Shown: piece by piece, positions 15,183 through 21,565 of the stretch | Layout: every line of letters begins with the position of its first letter | Numbering within the stretch: the first letter of the stretch is position 1 | Assembly (NCBI GenBank): GCA_964546285.1 | Contig: CAZJJK010000054.1 | Span: forward strand, 1 to 21,565 | Direction of reading: 5' to 3' | Length of the DNA: 21,565 nt | DNA from: CAZJJK01 sp964546285 | GTDB lineage: Bacteria > Spirochaetota > Spirochaetia > Treponematales > Breznakiellaceae | Made by a program: the position numbers and the translations under genes | Notes under the pieces: model-generated | Told to the model about the DNA's origin: nothing | Database searches by the model: none | The model's input: only the letters and a program-made list of their open reading frames with translations

Positions 15183-16781
15183 CTATTCCCGATTATCTAG
15201 GACTCGCCGTAAGCGGACATTTTCTATATCGTAACTGAAGAGTTCACGTAAATCATTAATCCCTAAAGCCATTAACGCCATTCTATCAATCCCAATTCCC
15301 CAAGCTGCGACAGGAACATCAATACCTAGAGAAGCGGTTACCTCCGGTCTAAATATGCCTGATCCACCTAATTCAAACCAGCCCAAAACAGGATGCTTTA
15401 TATGAACCTCAACAGAGGGCTCCGTAAAGGGGAAATATCCTGGTACATACTTAACTTCTTTCGCTCCAGCGACTTCTGTTGCGAACATTTCCAAAAAGCC
15501 TAGTAAAGTTCGGAGATTAACCTCTTCGCCTAAAACGATACCCTCTGTTTGATAAAAATCAGATAAATGTGTAGCATCTACACGGTCATAACGAAAACAA
15601 CGAACAATACCAAAATACTTACCTGGGACTTTAGCGGAAGGAAGCTGTCGCGCCGATAGTACAGTACCTTGACTCCGCAATATTAGGCGTTTTGTAAATT
15701 CTCTATCAAAAGTGTAATTCCATCCTCTGCTACCAGTCTCTCCACCATTTTCATGAGCAAACGCGATACGATCAAGCCAAGGTTGCTCTATATATTTAGC
15801 AGAAGAAGGATCCTTTATATGATAAACGTCATGAATATCACGAGCAGAATGGAATTGAGGCATAAATAACGCATCAGAGTTCCAAAATTCTGTTTCAACA
15901 AGAGAACCATCAAACTCCTCAAAACCAAGAGACACTAGCTTATCTTTTACATCTTCAAGAAATTTAGCGTATGGATTTGAGCGACCGAGAAGAAGCCTTG
16001 TTGATGGGGTTCTAACATTATAAGCACGGAATTTCCTATTTTTCCATTCCCCTGATTCTAGTATAGCGCTTGTTAGGGTATTAATTTCATCACCAGAAAG
16101 ACCAGCTATATCTAGCGCTTTTATTACAACTTCTCGTTGTTTAGTAAAACCATAAACGACTGTTTCGTGGTCTAGGATTTTAAACGCTGTATCCCCAGCG
16201 GCGCGTTTTTTAGCGATCGAGGAGATCACTTTTTTTTCTACATCAGATAATTCATTTTCAGATATAATATTATTATTTATTTTTGCAACTTTATTGATTA
16301 ACTTGTGTATTTCCTTAATAGCTATCCATTCTATATTTTCTGGTTCATCTGTTTTTGAAAATATTACCGTATCAGAAACAACCACACTTTTTTCATTATT
16401 CATACACACGAGTCCACTTTTAGCCAATAATCCGTATGCGCTCCCTACATCCTTATTCTCAAAACCCAAGACGCGTGAAATTTCAGGAAGTTTTATACTT
16501 TTTTCATTTTTTATTAAGTAAAAAACTCTCTCTACAGGAGTGCCTTCCTTGCTCCAATTTTTGCCTACTTCTGTTAATTCGTATAAAACCTCCTTTTCTC
16601 TTCTTATTTCGTAGATCAATCCCTTCGCGAAAAGCCAAGATAGCGCTTGATTACCGTTTCCAGCCTTAAAACCTAACTTTTTTTCTACGTCTTCAATAGT
16701 TAACTCTTCATCTGCTCTATAGTTTTTTAATATCCTTATTTCAAGCGGATGTAAATTTCTAATTATTGCTTGAACATCCAT
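15183..16781 (-). CDS. pheS: Phenylalanyl-tRNA synthetase alpha subunit, archaeal/eukaryotic type
   Basis: Catalytic subunit that activates phenylalanine with ATP and transfers it to tRNA-Phe. The 532 residues exceed the bacterial form (about 340). The extra N-terminal part (1-230) contains winged-helix-like segments (LHPLEIRILKNYRADEELTIEDV; LPEISRVLGFENKDV), typical of archaeal and eukaryotic PheS. The class II core follows: GSLVETEFWNSDALFMPQFH and ARDIHDVYH; motif 2 around FRYDRVDATHLSDFYQTEG; GYFPFTEPSVEVHIKHP; and motif 3 GIGIDRMALMAL (from 495, Arg500). A strong AGGAG site stands before the ATG. It heads the pheS-pheT-PPIase set, divergent from yjbQ-dnaA across 90 bases. A TTTACA word (complement of 16844-16849) could be its -35, but no good -10 pairs with it. 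No T-box leader is evident. Confidence 0.95.
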   Translation of the reverse strand: MDVQAIIRNLHPLEIRILKNYRADEELTIEDVEKKLGFKAGNGNQALSWLFAKGLIYEIRREKEVLYELTEVGKNWSKEGTPVERVFYLIKNEKSIKLPEISRVLGFENKDVGSAYGLLAKSGLVCMNNEKSVVVSDTVIFSKTDEPENIEWIAIKEIHKLINKVAKINNNIISENELSDVEKKVISSIAKKRAAGDTAFKILDHETVVYGFTKQREVVIKALDIAGLSGDEINTLTSAILESGEWKNRKFRAYNVRTPSTRLLLGRSNPYAKFLEDVKDKLVSLGFEEFDGSLVETEFWNSDALFMPQFHSARDIHDVYHIKDPSSAKYIEQPWLDRIAFAHENGGETGSRGWNYTFDREFTKRLILRSQGTVLSARQLPSAKVPGKYFGIVRCFRYDRVDATHLSDFYQTEGIVLGEEVNLRTLLGFLEMFATEVAGAKEVKYVPGYFPFTEPSVEVHIKHPVLGWFELGGSGIFRPEVTASLGIDVPVAAWGIGIDRMALMALGINDLRELFSYDIENVRLRRVLDNRE

Positions 16782-16871
16782 AAGAACTCCTAGTGTCCAT
16801 CACTGGTATTTGTTGTTCTAGTAGTATCCGAGAAGGCGAGTCCTGTAAAGTCTCTTAATCTGTATTGAATA

Positions 16872-17324
16872 ATGGACGAAAATGCAAAAATAGGCGATAA
16901 TCCTTACGTGAAAACATATACTCAGGAACTTTGGTTCAATACAGAGAAAAGGCAAGAATTTATTAATATCTCCCCAGATATAGAGAACGCGGTAAAAGAA
17001 TCCAAAGTCTTAGAGGGCTTATGTTTAGTAAACGCTATGAATATAACTTCCAGCGTTTTTATAAATGACGATGAAGCTGGTTTACATTCAGATTTTTCAG
17101 TTTGGCTCGAAAAATTAGCCCCACACGAACCTGTAGCCTCTTATAAACATAATCATGGAGAGGATAACGCTGACTCCCATATGAAACGACAGATTATGGG
17201 CCGCGAAGTTATTGTTGCAATAACGAAGGGAAAACTACATTTTGGTCAATGGGAACAAATTTTCTACGGCGAATTTGACGGGCAACGTCGAAAGAGAGTA
17301 TTAGTAAAAATTATTGGCGATTAA
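16872..17324 (+). CDS. yjbQ: YjbQ family protein (UPF0047)
   Basis: Small conserved protein of the UPF0047 family, sometimes annotated as a secondary thiamine-phosphate synthase because some members have weak activity of that kind; the true role is unsettled. The family core is complete: TYTQELWFNTEKRQEFINIS near the start, GLCLVNAMNITSSVFIND, the HNHGEDNADSHMKRQIMGRE motif whose His and Asp/Glu residues form the likely metal or active site, and GQWEQIFYGEFDG before the C-terminus. The ATG at 16872 gives 150 residues, but a GTG at 16908 would give 138, beginning with the usual KTYT sequence. Neither has a clear ribosome site, so the start is open. It lies 19 bases before dnaA and probably shares its transcript. 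Confidence 0.88.
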   Translation: MDENAKIGDNPYVKTYTQELWFNTEKRQEFINISPDIENAVKESKVLEGLCLVNAMNITSSVFINDDEAGLHSDFSVWLEKLAPHEPVASYKHNHGEDNADSHMKRQIMGREVIVAITKGKLHFGQWEQIFYGEFDGQRRKRVLVKIIGD

Positions 17325-17343
17325 ATATCTTAAGGATGTATAC

Positions 17344-18735
17344 ATGGCTGCGTGGGATTATAGTATTTTTTGGAAAGAGACTCTTCAGGAAATAAAAAAA
17401 GAGTTAGAAGAGCAAGAATTCGCGATGTGGTTTAACATAGAATATAATTCATCAAAAGAAAATGAAATAATTATTAACGTACCATCTTCTTTCTACCGTG
17501 ATCAAATTCAACAAAGATATCAAGTTTTAATAGAATCTAAATTACACGATCTTATTGGCAAGCAAATATCCGTTGTCTTTACAGTAAAACCACGTAAAAA
17601 AGAGGAAGAAAAATCAAAAAGCATAAAAGAAACACCATTACACAAAGATTCTCGATCAAAGGAACCAAGTAATAGCAGGGAAAAACTTAAAAAAAGCACA
17701 CATCCAACTATTCGGTCCGATCATACTTTCGACAACTATGTTATTGGTGAAAATAATAGTTTTGCTGCCAACGCCGCGATAGCGATTTCAAAAAATCCTG
17801 GTACTGCTTATAATCCTTTTCTTATTTATGGCGGAGTAGGGCTTGGAAAAACACATCTAATGCAAGCAATAGGTAACTTAATATACGATGAGACTAATTT
17901 AAAGGTTATCTATATTACCGCTGAAAGTTTTACTAATGAATTTATTCAATCTATACGAGAAAGGACAACGCAAGCTTTTAAAAATAAGTATAGATTTGCC
18001 GATATATTGCTTATTGACGATATTCATTTTTTACAGAAAAAATTAGAAACACAAGAAGAACTCTTTCACACCTTTAACGCATTATACGATAATAACAAAC
18101 AAATGGTATTCACATGCGATAGACCGGTTTCTGAATTGAAAAACTTATCCGATAGATTGCGATCAAGATTTGAAAGGGGATTAAAAGTTGATCTTCAACC
18201 GCCTAATTATGAAACCCGTGTAGCGATTATAAAACAAAAATTGATAGGAAAAAGCATATTGCTTCCTGAAGATGTGATTGAATTAATTGCAAGAAATATT
18301 ACAACAAACGTACGTGACCTAGAATCTGCTTTAAACAAAATATTCGCATATTCTGAGCTTGTTGGAAAGGATGTTACCTTTGATATAGCTCAAAACATTC
18401 TTAAGGATGTTTTTGCCTCAACTAAGCAAAACACGATGTCAATAGAAATAATTCAAAAAATTGTGGCTAATTATTTTTCTTTATCATATAATGATATAAA
18501 AGGAAAAAAGAGAACTAAAAATATCGCTTTTCCTAGACAATTAGCTATGTATATAGCTAGAGAAATAACAGAATATTCAACTACTGAATTAGGGCAGGAA
18601 TTTGGCGGAAGAGACCATACTACTGTAATGCACGCATGCCAAAAAATAGAAGAAAGGATAAGATCTGATCCAACTTTGGATGCTGTAATAAATTCTCTTA
18701 CAAGGAGTATTAAGGAATATAATTCTAGGGTTTAA
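17344..18735 (+). CDS. dnaA: Chromosomal replication initiator protein DnaA
   Basis: AAA+ protein that binds DnaA boxes, melts the origin and recruits the helicase. The 463-residue product has domain I (1-85, WKETLQEIKKELEEQEFAMW), a charged linker domain II (about 85-130), domain III with Walker A GGVGLGKTH (163-171), Walker B LLIDDIHFL (222-230), sensor and arginine-finger segments (SDRLRSRFERGL), and domain IV for DNA binding. The signature GGRDHTTVMHA is at 421-431. The ATG at 17344 is chosen because AAGGAT lies six bases upstream and the protein then begins in the usual way; an in-frame ATG at 17314 would add ten residues and overlap yjbQ. The origin follows the stop directly. Confidence 0.96.
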   Translation: MAAWDYSIFWKETLQEIKKELEEQEFAMWFNIEYNSSKENEIIINVPSSFYRDQIQQRYQVLIESKLHDLIGKQISVVFTVKPRKKEEEKSKSIKETPLHKDSRSKEPSNSREKLKKSTHPTIRSDHTFDNYVIGENNSFAANAAIAISKNPGTAYNPFLIYGGVGLGKTHLMQAIGNLIYDETNLKVIYITAESFTNEFIQSIRERTTQAFKNKYRFADILLIDDIHFLQKKLETQEELFHTFNALYDNNKQMVFTCDRPVSELKNLSDRLRSRFERGLKVDLQPPNYETRVAIIKQKLIGKSILLPEDVIELIARNITTNVRDLESALNKIFAYSELVGKDVTFDIAQNILKDVFASTKQNTMSIEIIQKIVANYFSLSYNDIKGKKRTKNIAFPRQLAMYIAREITEYSTTELGQEFGGRDHTTVMHACQKIEERIRSDPTLDAVINSLTRSIKEYNSRV

Positions 18736-18737
18736 GA

Positions 18738-18746
18738 TGTGGATAA
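18738..18746 (-). promoter_or_regulatory. DnaA box 1 (TTATCCACA, perfect)
   Basis: TGTGGATAA on the plus strand, three bases after the dnaA stop; an exact match to the consensus TTATNCACA on the minus strand. Confidence 0.85.
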
Positions 18747-18768
18747 TTTGTTGAGTTTTATGATTAAT

Positions 18769-18777
18769 TGTGGATAA
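18769..18777 (-). promoter_or_regulatory. DnaA box 2 (TTATCCACA, perfect)
   Basis: Second exact box in the same orientation, 31 bases from box 1, or about three helical turns, so both would face the same side. Confidence 0.85.
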
Positions 18778-18818
18778 TATCCATATATCTATTAAACTCA
18801 CGAATATTCAGCTATGTA

Positions 18819-18847
18819 TTGTGGATATTTATTATATACTATATAAT
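18819..18847 (+). promoter_or_regulatory. Candidate dnaN promoter inside the origin
   Basis: A perfect -10 TATAAT (18842-18847) lies 17 bp from TTGTGG (18819-18824), a half-match to the -35. The -35 lies over DnaA box 3. The transcript would start at about 18854 and run through box 4 and the trios. The AT-rich setting makes chance matches likely. Confidence 0.4.
18820..18828 (-). promoter_or_regulatory. DnaA box 3 (one mismatch)
   Basis: TGTGGATAT differs from the box at the last base. It overlaps the possible -35 of the dnaN promoter, so DnaA bound here could affect dnaN transcription. Confidence 0.6.
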
Positions 18848-18858
18848 ACTTTGGGTAG

Positions 18859-18867
18859 TTATTCACA
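18859..18867 (+). promoter_or_regulatory. DnaA box 4 (TTATTCACA, perfect), next to the trios
   Basis: Exact consensus, opposite in orientation to boxes 1-3, and 12 bases before the first trio, so it is the natural anchor for a DnaA filament growing into the unwinding region. Confidence 0.85.
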
Positions 18868-18879
18868 AATACACAAGCC

Positions 18880-18903
18880 CTATTACTATTATTACTATTA
18901 TTA
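18880..18903 (+). promoter_or_regulatory. DnaA-trio array (eight triplets)
   Basis: The plus strand reads as eight consecutive triplets of CTA or TTA. On the complementary strand these are 3'-GAT or 3'-AAT, matching the DnaA-trio consensus of a purine, A, then T, read 3' to 5'. The array starts right after the GC patch and ends ahead of the dnaN ribosome site at 18911-18916. DnaA binds such trios as single strand during opening in B. subtilis. That this copy works is inference. Confidence 0.7.
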
Positions 18904-18922
18904 TATACTTAAGGAGTATATG

Positions 18923-20026
18923 ATGAAATTTATATGTGACAAAAGCCTTTTGATAAAGGAATTATCATTTGCTCAAGAAATAATATCTTCAAAAAACGTT
19001 ATTTCAATTTTATCTAATATCCTTTTTATAGCTGATAACAATACTTTAATTATCAGAGCTACAGATATGAAGGTAAATTTTGAAACTAAAATACCAATAA
19101 CGGTAGAAAATCCAGGAACGATTACGGTTTATTGCGATAAATTATATAATATTGTTAATTCTATACCTGATTGCGAATTAGAATTTGAGATAGTTGATAA
19201 TAAATTACATATAACCCCAATTGATAAGAAAATTAAATTCCAATTAAAAAGTATAGCTTCTGATAAATTTCCAGAATTTCCAACAATTAAAGAGGAGTCA
19301 GCTTCTTTTGATATTAAAATTATTGATTTTAAAAAAATGATTAATCAAACAGTTTTCGCAGTTTCAGATGATGAAACAAGATATTTTATGAATGGTGTCT
19401 TCTTTGAACTAAAAGATAATAATATTAGTATGGTAGCTACCGACGGTAGGCGTTTAGCAATCATTAAAAAGGAAATGGATGAGAAAATTCCTGATTTTCA
19501 AAGTATCATTATTCCACCAAAAATATTAACACTTGTTATGAGAAAATTTGGAGATGAAGGAAAATTAAAAATATCAATATCAGATAAATATTTTTATATA
19601 GAATGTGGTGTTTTAAAATTGTCATCATTGTTAATTGATGGACAATTTCCAAATTATCAAAGAGTAATCCCTGAAAATCAGACTAATACGATAACAGTTA
19701 ATAGGCTATTATTATTTAACGCTTTGAAAAGGGTGTCATTACTAGTTGAGCAAAAGTCAAGAAGAGTATATTTAGAGATAAATAAAAATATCATGTCAAT
19801 TATGTCAGAAGAAAATGATATAGGAGAAGCAGTTGAAGAAATAGAGTGTATTTATAGCGGAGATCCTTCAAAAATTGCTATTAATTATCGATATTTAGAA
19901 GAGCCAATTAAAATTATACCAGATGATAATATACAAATAAATTTTACGGAAGCAAGTAAAGCTATAACTATTAATTCACCCAATGATAATGATTATTTTC
20001 ATATTATTATGCCTATGCAAATATAA
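18923..20026 (+). CDS. dnaN: DNA polymerase III beta subunit (sliding clamp)
   Basis: The ring-shaped clamp that tethers the polymerase to DNA. The 367 residues agree with the family (366 in E. coli), and three repeated clamp folds are expected. Family stretches seen: MKFICDKSLLIKELSFAQEIISSKNVISILSN at the N-terminus in two parts, then NTLIIRATDMKVNFE, QTVFAVSDDETRYFMNGVFF, MVATDGRRLAI, GQFPNYQRVIPE, and the C-terminal HIIMPMQI. Two ATGs stand in tandem at 18920 and 18923. The second is chosen because it is six bases from the site AAGGAG (18911-18916), against three for the first. An open frame continues upstream to 18770 through the origin but is not believed coding. The gene is markedly AT-rich. 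recF follows after five bases. Confidence 0.96.
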   Translation: MKFICDKSLLIKELSFAQEIISSKNVISILSNILFIADNNTLIIRATDMKVNFETKIPITVENPGTITVYCDKLYNIVNSIPDCELEFEIVDNKLHITPIDKKIKFQLKSIASDKFPEFPTIKEESASFDIKIIDFKKMINQTVFAVSDDETRYFMNGVFFELKDNNISMVATDGRRLAIIKKEMDEKIPDFQSIIIPPKILTLVMRKFGDEGKLKISISDKYFYIECGVLKLSSLLIDGQFPNYQRVIPENQTNTITVNRLLLFNALKRVSLLVEQKSRRVYLEINKNIMSIMSEENDIGEAVEEIECIYSGDPSKIAINYRYLEEPIKIIPDDNIQINFTEASKAITINSPNDNDYFHIIMPMQI

Positions 20027-20031
20027 AGGAA

Positions 20032-21099
20032 ATGTCTATAAAAAACATTATTTTTGAGAATTTTAGAAATTTACAAGATGGTAAAATTGATATAGATAAT
20101 GATTTAGTATTCATAATAGGTCAAAATGGACAAGGAAAGACAAATTTTCTCGAAGGTATATATTTTTTGACAATTGGGTCTTCATTTCGTACAAGAAATG
20201 ATAATTATCTAGTTAAAGAAGGATATGATTATTTTTCTATATCTGGTAATACAGGTGTAGAAGAAGTTGGAAATATAAATATTTATTTTTCTGTTAATGG
20301 CAAAAAAATTAAGATAAACATGAAAAATATAAATGATAGGAAACAATTGTTAGGACGTATTCCTTCTATAGCTTTTTCTCATGAAGATTTCAAATTTGTT
20401 GACGGAACAAACGAAAATAAAAGATGGTTTATTGATCAAAGTATATGTTTGACACAAATATTATATTTAGATGAATATAGAAAATACAAAAAAATACTAA
20501 AAACAAGAAATACAATATTGAAAGACAATAAATACAATTTATTAGATTCTTTAGATTATCAGTTATGTTTAAGCGGTATTGAATTAATGAAATATAGATT
20601 TACCATTATCAAATATTTCTCTGATATAATTGAAAAAATATTTTATGATATTATGGGAGTAAGTGAAGTACGTTTAAAGTATAAACCATCATGGAATGAA
20701 TATGATTTTCAAAAGATTATGCAATATATAAAAACAATTAGAGATAAAGAATATTTATATCAAATTACAATGTCAGGTCCTCATAGAGATCGATATGAAT
20801 TTTATATGAGAAATAATAAATTTGTTGAAAAAGCTTCTACGGGTCAAAAAAGACTATTGTCACTAATACTTCGTGTAGCACAAGCAAAAAATATTTATGA
20901 ACACGCAGGGATAAAACCAATCCTTATTTTTGATGATGTTCTTTTAGAATTGGATCAAAAAAAACGAATGTATTTTCTAGAAATATTACCGCCTTATCAG
21001 CAAGCATTTTTTTCTTTTTTACCAGAGGAACCTATTGATAAATATGCAAAAGGGAAAGGGCTTATATTGAAAATAAAAAATGGAAAGATAATCCAGTGA
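20032..21099 (+). CDS. recF: DNA replication and repair protein RecF
   Basis: SMC-like ATPase that marks gaps for RecR/RecO-dependent RecA loading. The 355 residues are the family's usual length. Walker A GQNGQGKTN occupies residues 30-38 within FIIGQNGQGKTNFLEGIYFL; SFRTRNDNYLV follows; the ABC-type signature STGQKRLLSLI is near 280; Walker B is PILIFDDVLLELDQ. The N-terminus MSIKNIIFENFRNLQ fits the family, so the start is secure, although the nearby AAAGGA lies only one base from the ATG, an unusually close spacing. It follows dnaN by five bases and overlaps the next gene by four (GTGA). Together with recR at the left, it points to a RecFOR pathway; recO is not in this window. Confidence 0.95.
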   Translation: MSIKNIIFENFRNLQDGKIDIDNDLVFIIGQNGQGKTNFLEGIYFLTIGSSFRTRNDNYLVKEGYDYFSISGNTGVEEVGNINIYFSVNGKKIKINMKNINDRKQLLGRIPSIAFSHEDFKFVDGTNENKRWFIDQSICLTQILYLDEYRKYKKILKTRNTILKDNKYNLLDSLDYQLCLSGIELMKYRFTIIKYFSDIIEKIFYDIMGVSEVRLKYKPSWNEYDFQKIMQYIKTIRDKEYLYQITMSGPHRDRYEFYMRNNKFVEKASTGQKRLLSLILRVAQAKNIYEHAGIKPILIFDDVLLELDQKKRMYFLEILPPYQQAFFSFLPEEPIDKYAKGKGLILKIKNGKIIQ

Positions 21100-21392
21100 A
21101 AAAAGCGGGAGAGATAATAAGTTTAATATTCCAAAATAAAGATTTTTCTAAAGCAAAAGAGTATTCAGAATTATTTACTGGATGGAATGATATTGTTGGA
21201 GAAAGGATAGCTGCACACTCAAATATAAAGGAACTAGAAAAAAATGTTGTTATAATTGAGGTAGATCATCCTGGCTGGTTACAGATTATTCAAATAAATC
21301 AATATAAGATTTTAGTCAAATTAAAGAAAAAATATCCAGAATTAAAAATTATAGGAATAGCCTTACGATTAAAAAGAAACGCAGGAGATTGA
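21096..21392 (+). CDS. DUF721 protein, DciA-like
   Basis: A 98-residue protein of the DUF721 family, which includes DciA, the widespread loader or operator of the replicative helicase in bacteria without DnaC/DnaI. Visible family features: an N-terminal helix, then SELFTGWNDIVGERIAAHSNIKEL (about 25-48), the strand KNVVIIEVDHPGWLQIIQ (about 49-66) containing the typical Asp-His-Pro-Gly-Trp-Leu pattern, and a closing segment IIGIALRLK. It begins with GTG, overlapping the recF stop (GTGA), which suggests translational coupling. Placement after dnaA-dnaN-recF near the origin fits a replication role. Whether it acts as DciA here is inference. Confidence 0.88.
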   Translation: MKKAGEIISLIFQNKDFSKAKEYSELFTGWNDIVGERIAAHSNIKELEKNVVIIEVDHPGWLQIIQINQYKILVKLKKKYPELKIIGIALRLKRNAGD

Positions 21393-21565
21393 TTTTTTTA
21401 CTAAAGGTACGCGGGCTTCCGGCCGTCGCACATATTTCTTTTTAAGACTTAGGCTCATCTTAAACAGTTACAAATTTTAACTGTATACAATACAAGAACT
21501 AACGGCTACAAAAAAAGTCTTTGGCACTACATTTTTTGAGGCTCTCATAATTTTAACGATGTATT
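21393..21565. other. Non-coding right end with a GC patch and an inverted repeat
   Basis: No gene starts here. After the DUF721 stop there is a T-run, then an isolated GC-rich patch at about 21408-21427 that does not form a good hairpin. AAACAGTTA (21462-21470) and TAACTGTAT (21478-21486) form an inverted repeat with eight of nine matching positions. A promoter-like TATACAAT overlaps its right arm (21484-21491), so it might be an operator of the next gene to the right. Weak. Confidence 0.35.

Larger units (their letters stand above)
18736..18922. other. Replication origin (oriC), dnaA-dnaN intergenic region
   Basis: This gap holds three perfect DnaA boxes and one near match, all listed separately, plus a very AT-rich stretch (18826-18850). 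The right-hand order is box (18859-18867), a second imperfect AAATACACA word (18867-18875), a short GC patch (18876-18880), and DnaA-trio triplets. That is the order of the basal unwinding system described in Bacillus subtilis. The location between dnaA and dnaN is standard. No long spacer or second box cluster is seen upstream of dnaA. Confidence 0.85.

Noticed and set aside
16782..16871. T-box or other riboswitch before pheS
   Set aside because: The gap is only 90 bases and shows no T-box sequence, specifier loop or terminator.
17314..17343. Ten-residue N-terminal extension of dnaA
   Set aside because: The upstream ATG overlaps yjbQ, while the ATG at 17344 has AAGGAT at proper spacing.
18880..18903. 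Microsatellite or CRISPR-like repeat
   Set aside because: The unit is three bases with no spacers; its position after a DnaA box and GC patch fits DnaA-trios better.
18770..18922. A 50-residue N-terminal extension of dnaN
   Set aside because: It translates DnaA boxes and the trio array (a run of Tyr codons) and is not part of any clamp; the start is at 18923.

Overview
This window looks like the replication-origin region of a spirochaete, most likely a Treponema-like member of the Spirochaetales. The main evidence is the gene order dnaA-dnaN-recF-DUF721, with tRNA-Ser, the SRP RNA, dnaX, ybaB and recR on the other side. A long archaeal-type PheRS pair, which is characteristic of spirochaetes, and a lipoprotein fusing a cyclophilin to an FKBP also fit. 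This assignment is inferred from gene content and I could not test it by database search.

Layout. Bases 1-235 hold a GC-rich structured repeat in two partial copies; the first runs into a tRNA-Ser 3' end. tRNA-Ser(GGA) and the 4.5S SRP RNA follow, then an AT-rich gap with a long imperfect hairpin. The operon dnaX-ybaB-recR (842-3491) has overlapping start and stop codons. A 573-residue protein of unknown function is convergent to it (3501-5222, minus). Next comes a plus-strand set of glpK, a large hybrid sensor-kinase-like protein and an adenosine-specific-kinase family protein (5478-10215). A minus-strand methyltransferase and a plus-strand ApbE lipoprotein follow. The minus-strand set pheS-pheT-PPIase lipoprotein (16781 down to 12386) is divergent from yjbQ-dnaA. 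The origin (18736-18922) lies between dnaA and dnaN and shows DnaA boxes, a short GC patch and eight DnaA-trio triplets. dnaN, recF and a DUF721/DciA-like gene complete the window.

How the genes work together. dnaA, the origin, dnaN, dnaX and probably DUF721 provide initiation, clamp, clamp loader and possibly helicase loading. recF, recR and possibly ybaB serve gap repair. The glpK-kinase-adenosine kinase set may be one transcript joining glycerol entry, a signalling protein and nucleoside metabolism; that link is inference from spacing.

The most unusual items are: (1) the hybrid kinase-like protein, in which every expected phospho-acceptor position (N-terminal receiver, HisKA, C-terminal receiver, HPt-like tail) carries a non-phosphorylatable or non-canonical residue while the ATP-binding motifs remain; (2) the structured element that appears to interrupt a tRNA-Ser T-loop at the left edge; (3) the clear origin-unwinding layout. 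The stretch from dnaA through DUF721 is visibly more AT-rich than the genes to its left.
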